The notes beneath the pieces are model-generated. The model ran no database searches and was not told where the DNA came from. It saw only the letters and a list, made by a program, of their open reading frames with translations. This document shows, piece after piece, positions 63,741 through 64,000 of a stretch of DNA of 64,000 nucleotides. The translations under genes and the position numbers were made by a program. The DNA comes from Amycolatopsis tolypomycina (GTDB taxonomy: Bacteria; Actinomycetota; Actinomycetes; Mycobacteriales; Pseudonocardiaceae), in assembly GCF_900105945.1 (NCBI RefSeq), contig NZ_FNSO01000004.1, positions 7,630,001 through 7,694,000 on the forward strand, in the 5' to 3' direction. Each line of letters starts with the position of its first letter. Positions within the stretch are counted from its first letter, which is position 1.

Positions 63741-63816
63741 ACAATGTCTCACCGTGGTTGACTGTTGATGAAGCAAAAGAGGCTGATTGGCCTAGACCAG
63801 AAGTCGGGAAACCACC

Positions 63817-64000
63817 ATGATTCCTTCGGCGCTCACCATCGCCGGGTCGGACTCCGGCGGCGCCGCCGGGCTGCAGGCGGACCTGCGCACGTTCCTCACC
63901 TGCGGCGTGCACGGCCTGGTCGCGGTCACCGCCGTCACCGTGCAGAACACCCTCGGCGTGCACGACCGCGCCGACCTGCCGCCGCACATCGTGGCCGGGC
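63817..64000 (+). CDS. Second HMP/HMP-P kinase (ThiD-like), N-terminal part (runs off the window)
   Basis: About 61 codons are visible: [40 protein letters not shown] and [17 protein letters not shown]. They match the thiD product at 59035 closely, including the substrate-binding GSDSGG. The ATG is preceded by GGGAAACCACC, a weak ribosome site. No thi-box precedes it, so unlike thiC-thiD it is not under riboswitch control here. It may be a salvage HMP kinase or belong to a thiD fusion extending beyond the window. Confidence 0.9.
   Translation, partial: MIPSALTIAGSDSGGAAGLQADLRTFLTCGVHGLVAVTAVTVQNTLGVHDRADLPPHIVAG

Overview
The window is a chromosomal segment of a very GC-rich actinomycete, most likely a Pseudonocardiaceae member of the Amycolatopsis type. 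That assignment is an inference from base composition, GTG/TTG starts, several apparently leaderless genes, conservon (cvn) operons, a tandem-CIRCE groEL and gene neighbourhoods that match mycobacterial ones. No tRNA, rRNA, CRISPR array, insertion sequence or prophage was seen.

Left part (1-31200). It opens with molybdenum-cofactor genes (mog, moaC), a leaderless VapBC-type toxin-antitoxin pair and an ACT-malic enzyme. A short conserved protein and a helicase-associated protein follow. The natural partner of the latter, an XPB-type helicase, lies 24 kb away at 29560; in M. tuberculosis (Rv0861c-Rv0866) these genes are close neighbours. The intervening block is accessory. It holds a complete conservon (kinase, Roadblock, DUF742, GTPase: 13400 down to 8366) with an extra Roadblock-DUF742 pair behind it, and a NitT/TauT-type ABC importer divergent from the conservon kinase. 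Next come a benzoylformate decarboxylase, a sedolisin protease, and a TPR protein with a tiny partner. The block ends with CutC behind a second conservon-type kinase, which is itself divergent from a second binding lipoprotein, then an FAD monooxygenase and a membrane protein. The repeated pairing of a NIT-domain kinase with a paralogous binding lipoprotein is the most interesting systems-level observation.

Middle (31200-38900). Two decayed genes (an ankyrin protein with a frameshift, and a response-regulator remnant) are followed by a DUF4253 protein, a GC-rich non-coding stretch containing a roughly 140-bp palindrome, a DUF72 protein, a large SARP/AfsR regulator, menC, a PspC-domain protein and a small membrane protein.

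Right part (38900-64000). This is a conserved core comparable in gene content to M. tuberculosis Rv0422c-Rv0440: groEL2 with two CIRCE operators, a Ser/Thr kinase, a cold-shock protein, two AIM24 proteins, moeA, an MFS exporter with its ArsR regulator, psd-pssA, a Cdc48-like ATPase, a LytR_C protein, a DUF3263 protein and def. A secreted GH15 glucoamylase, an HtrA-like protease, a TPP riboswitch with thiC-thiD, an unusual membrane receptor (degenerate P-loop domain, one membrane span, periplasmic-binding domain), a secreted PLC-like enzyme and the start of a second thiD complete it.

Scattered through the window are several families of short palindromic elements, mostly at gene ends. Two of them share a TCACGYGA core. 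One is carried in frame inside two protein-coding genes, and the other forms a strictly 21-bp-phased direct/inverted array at 49682-49828.
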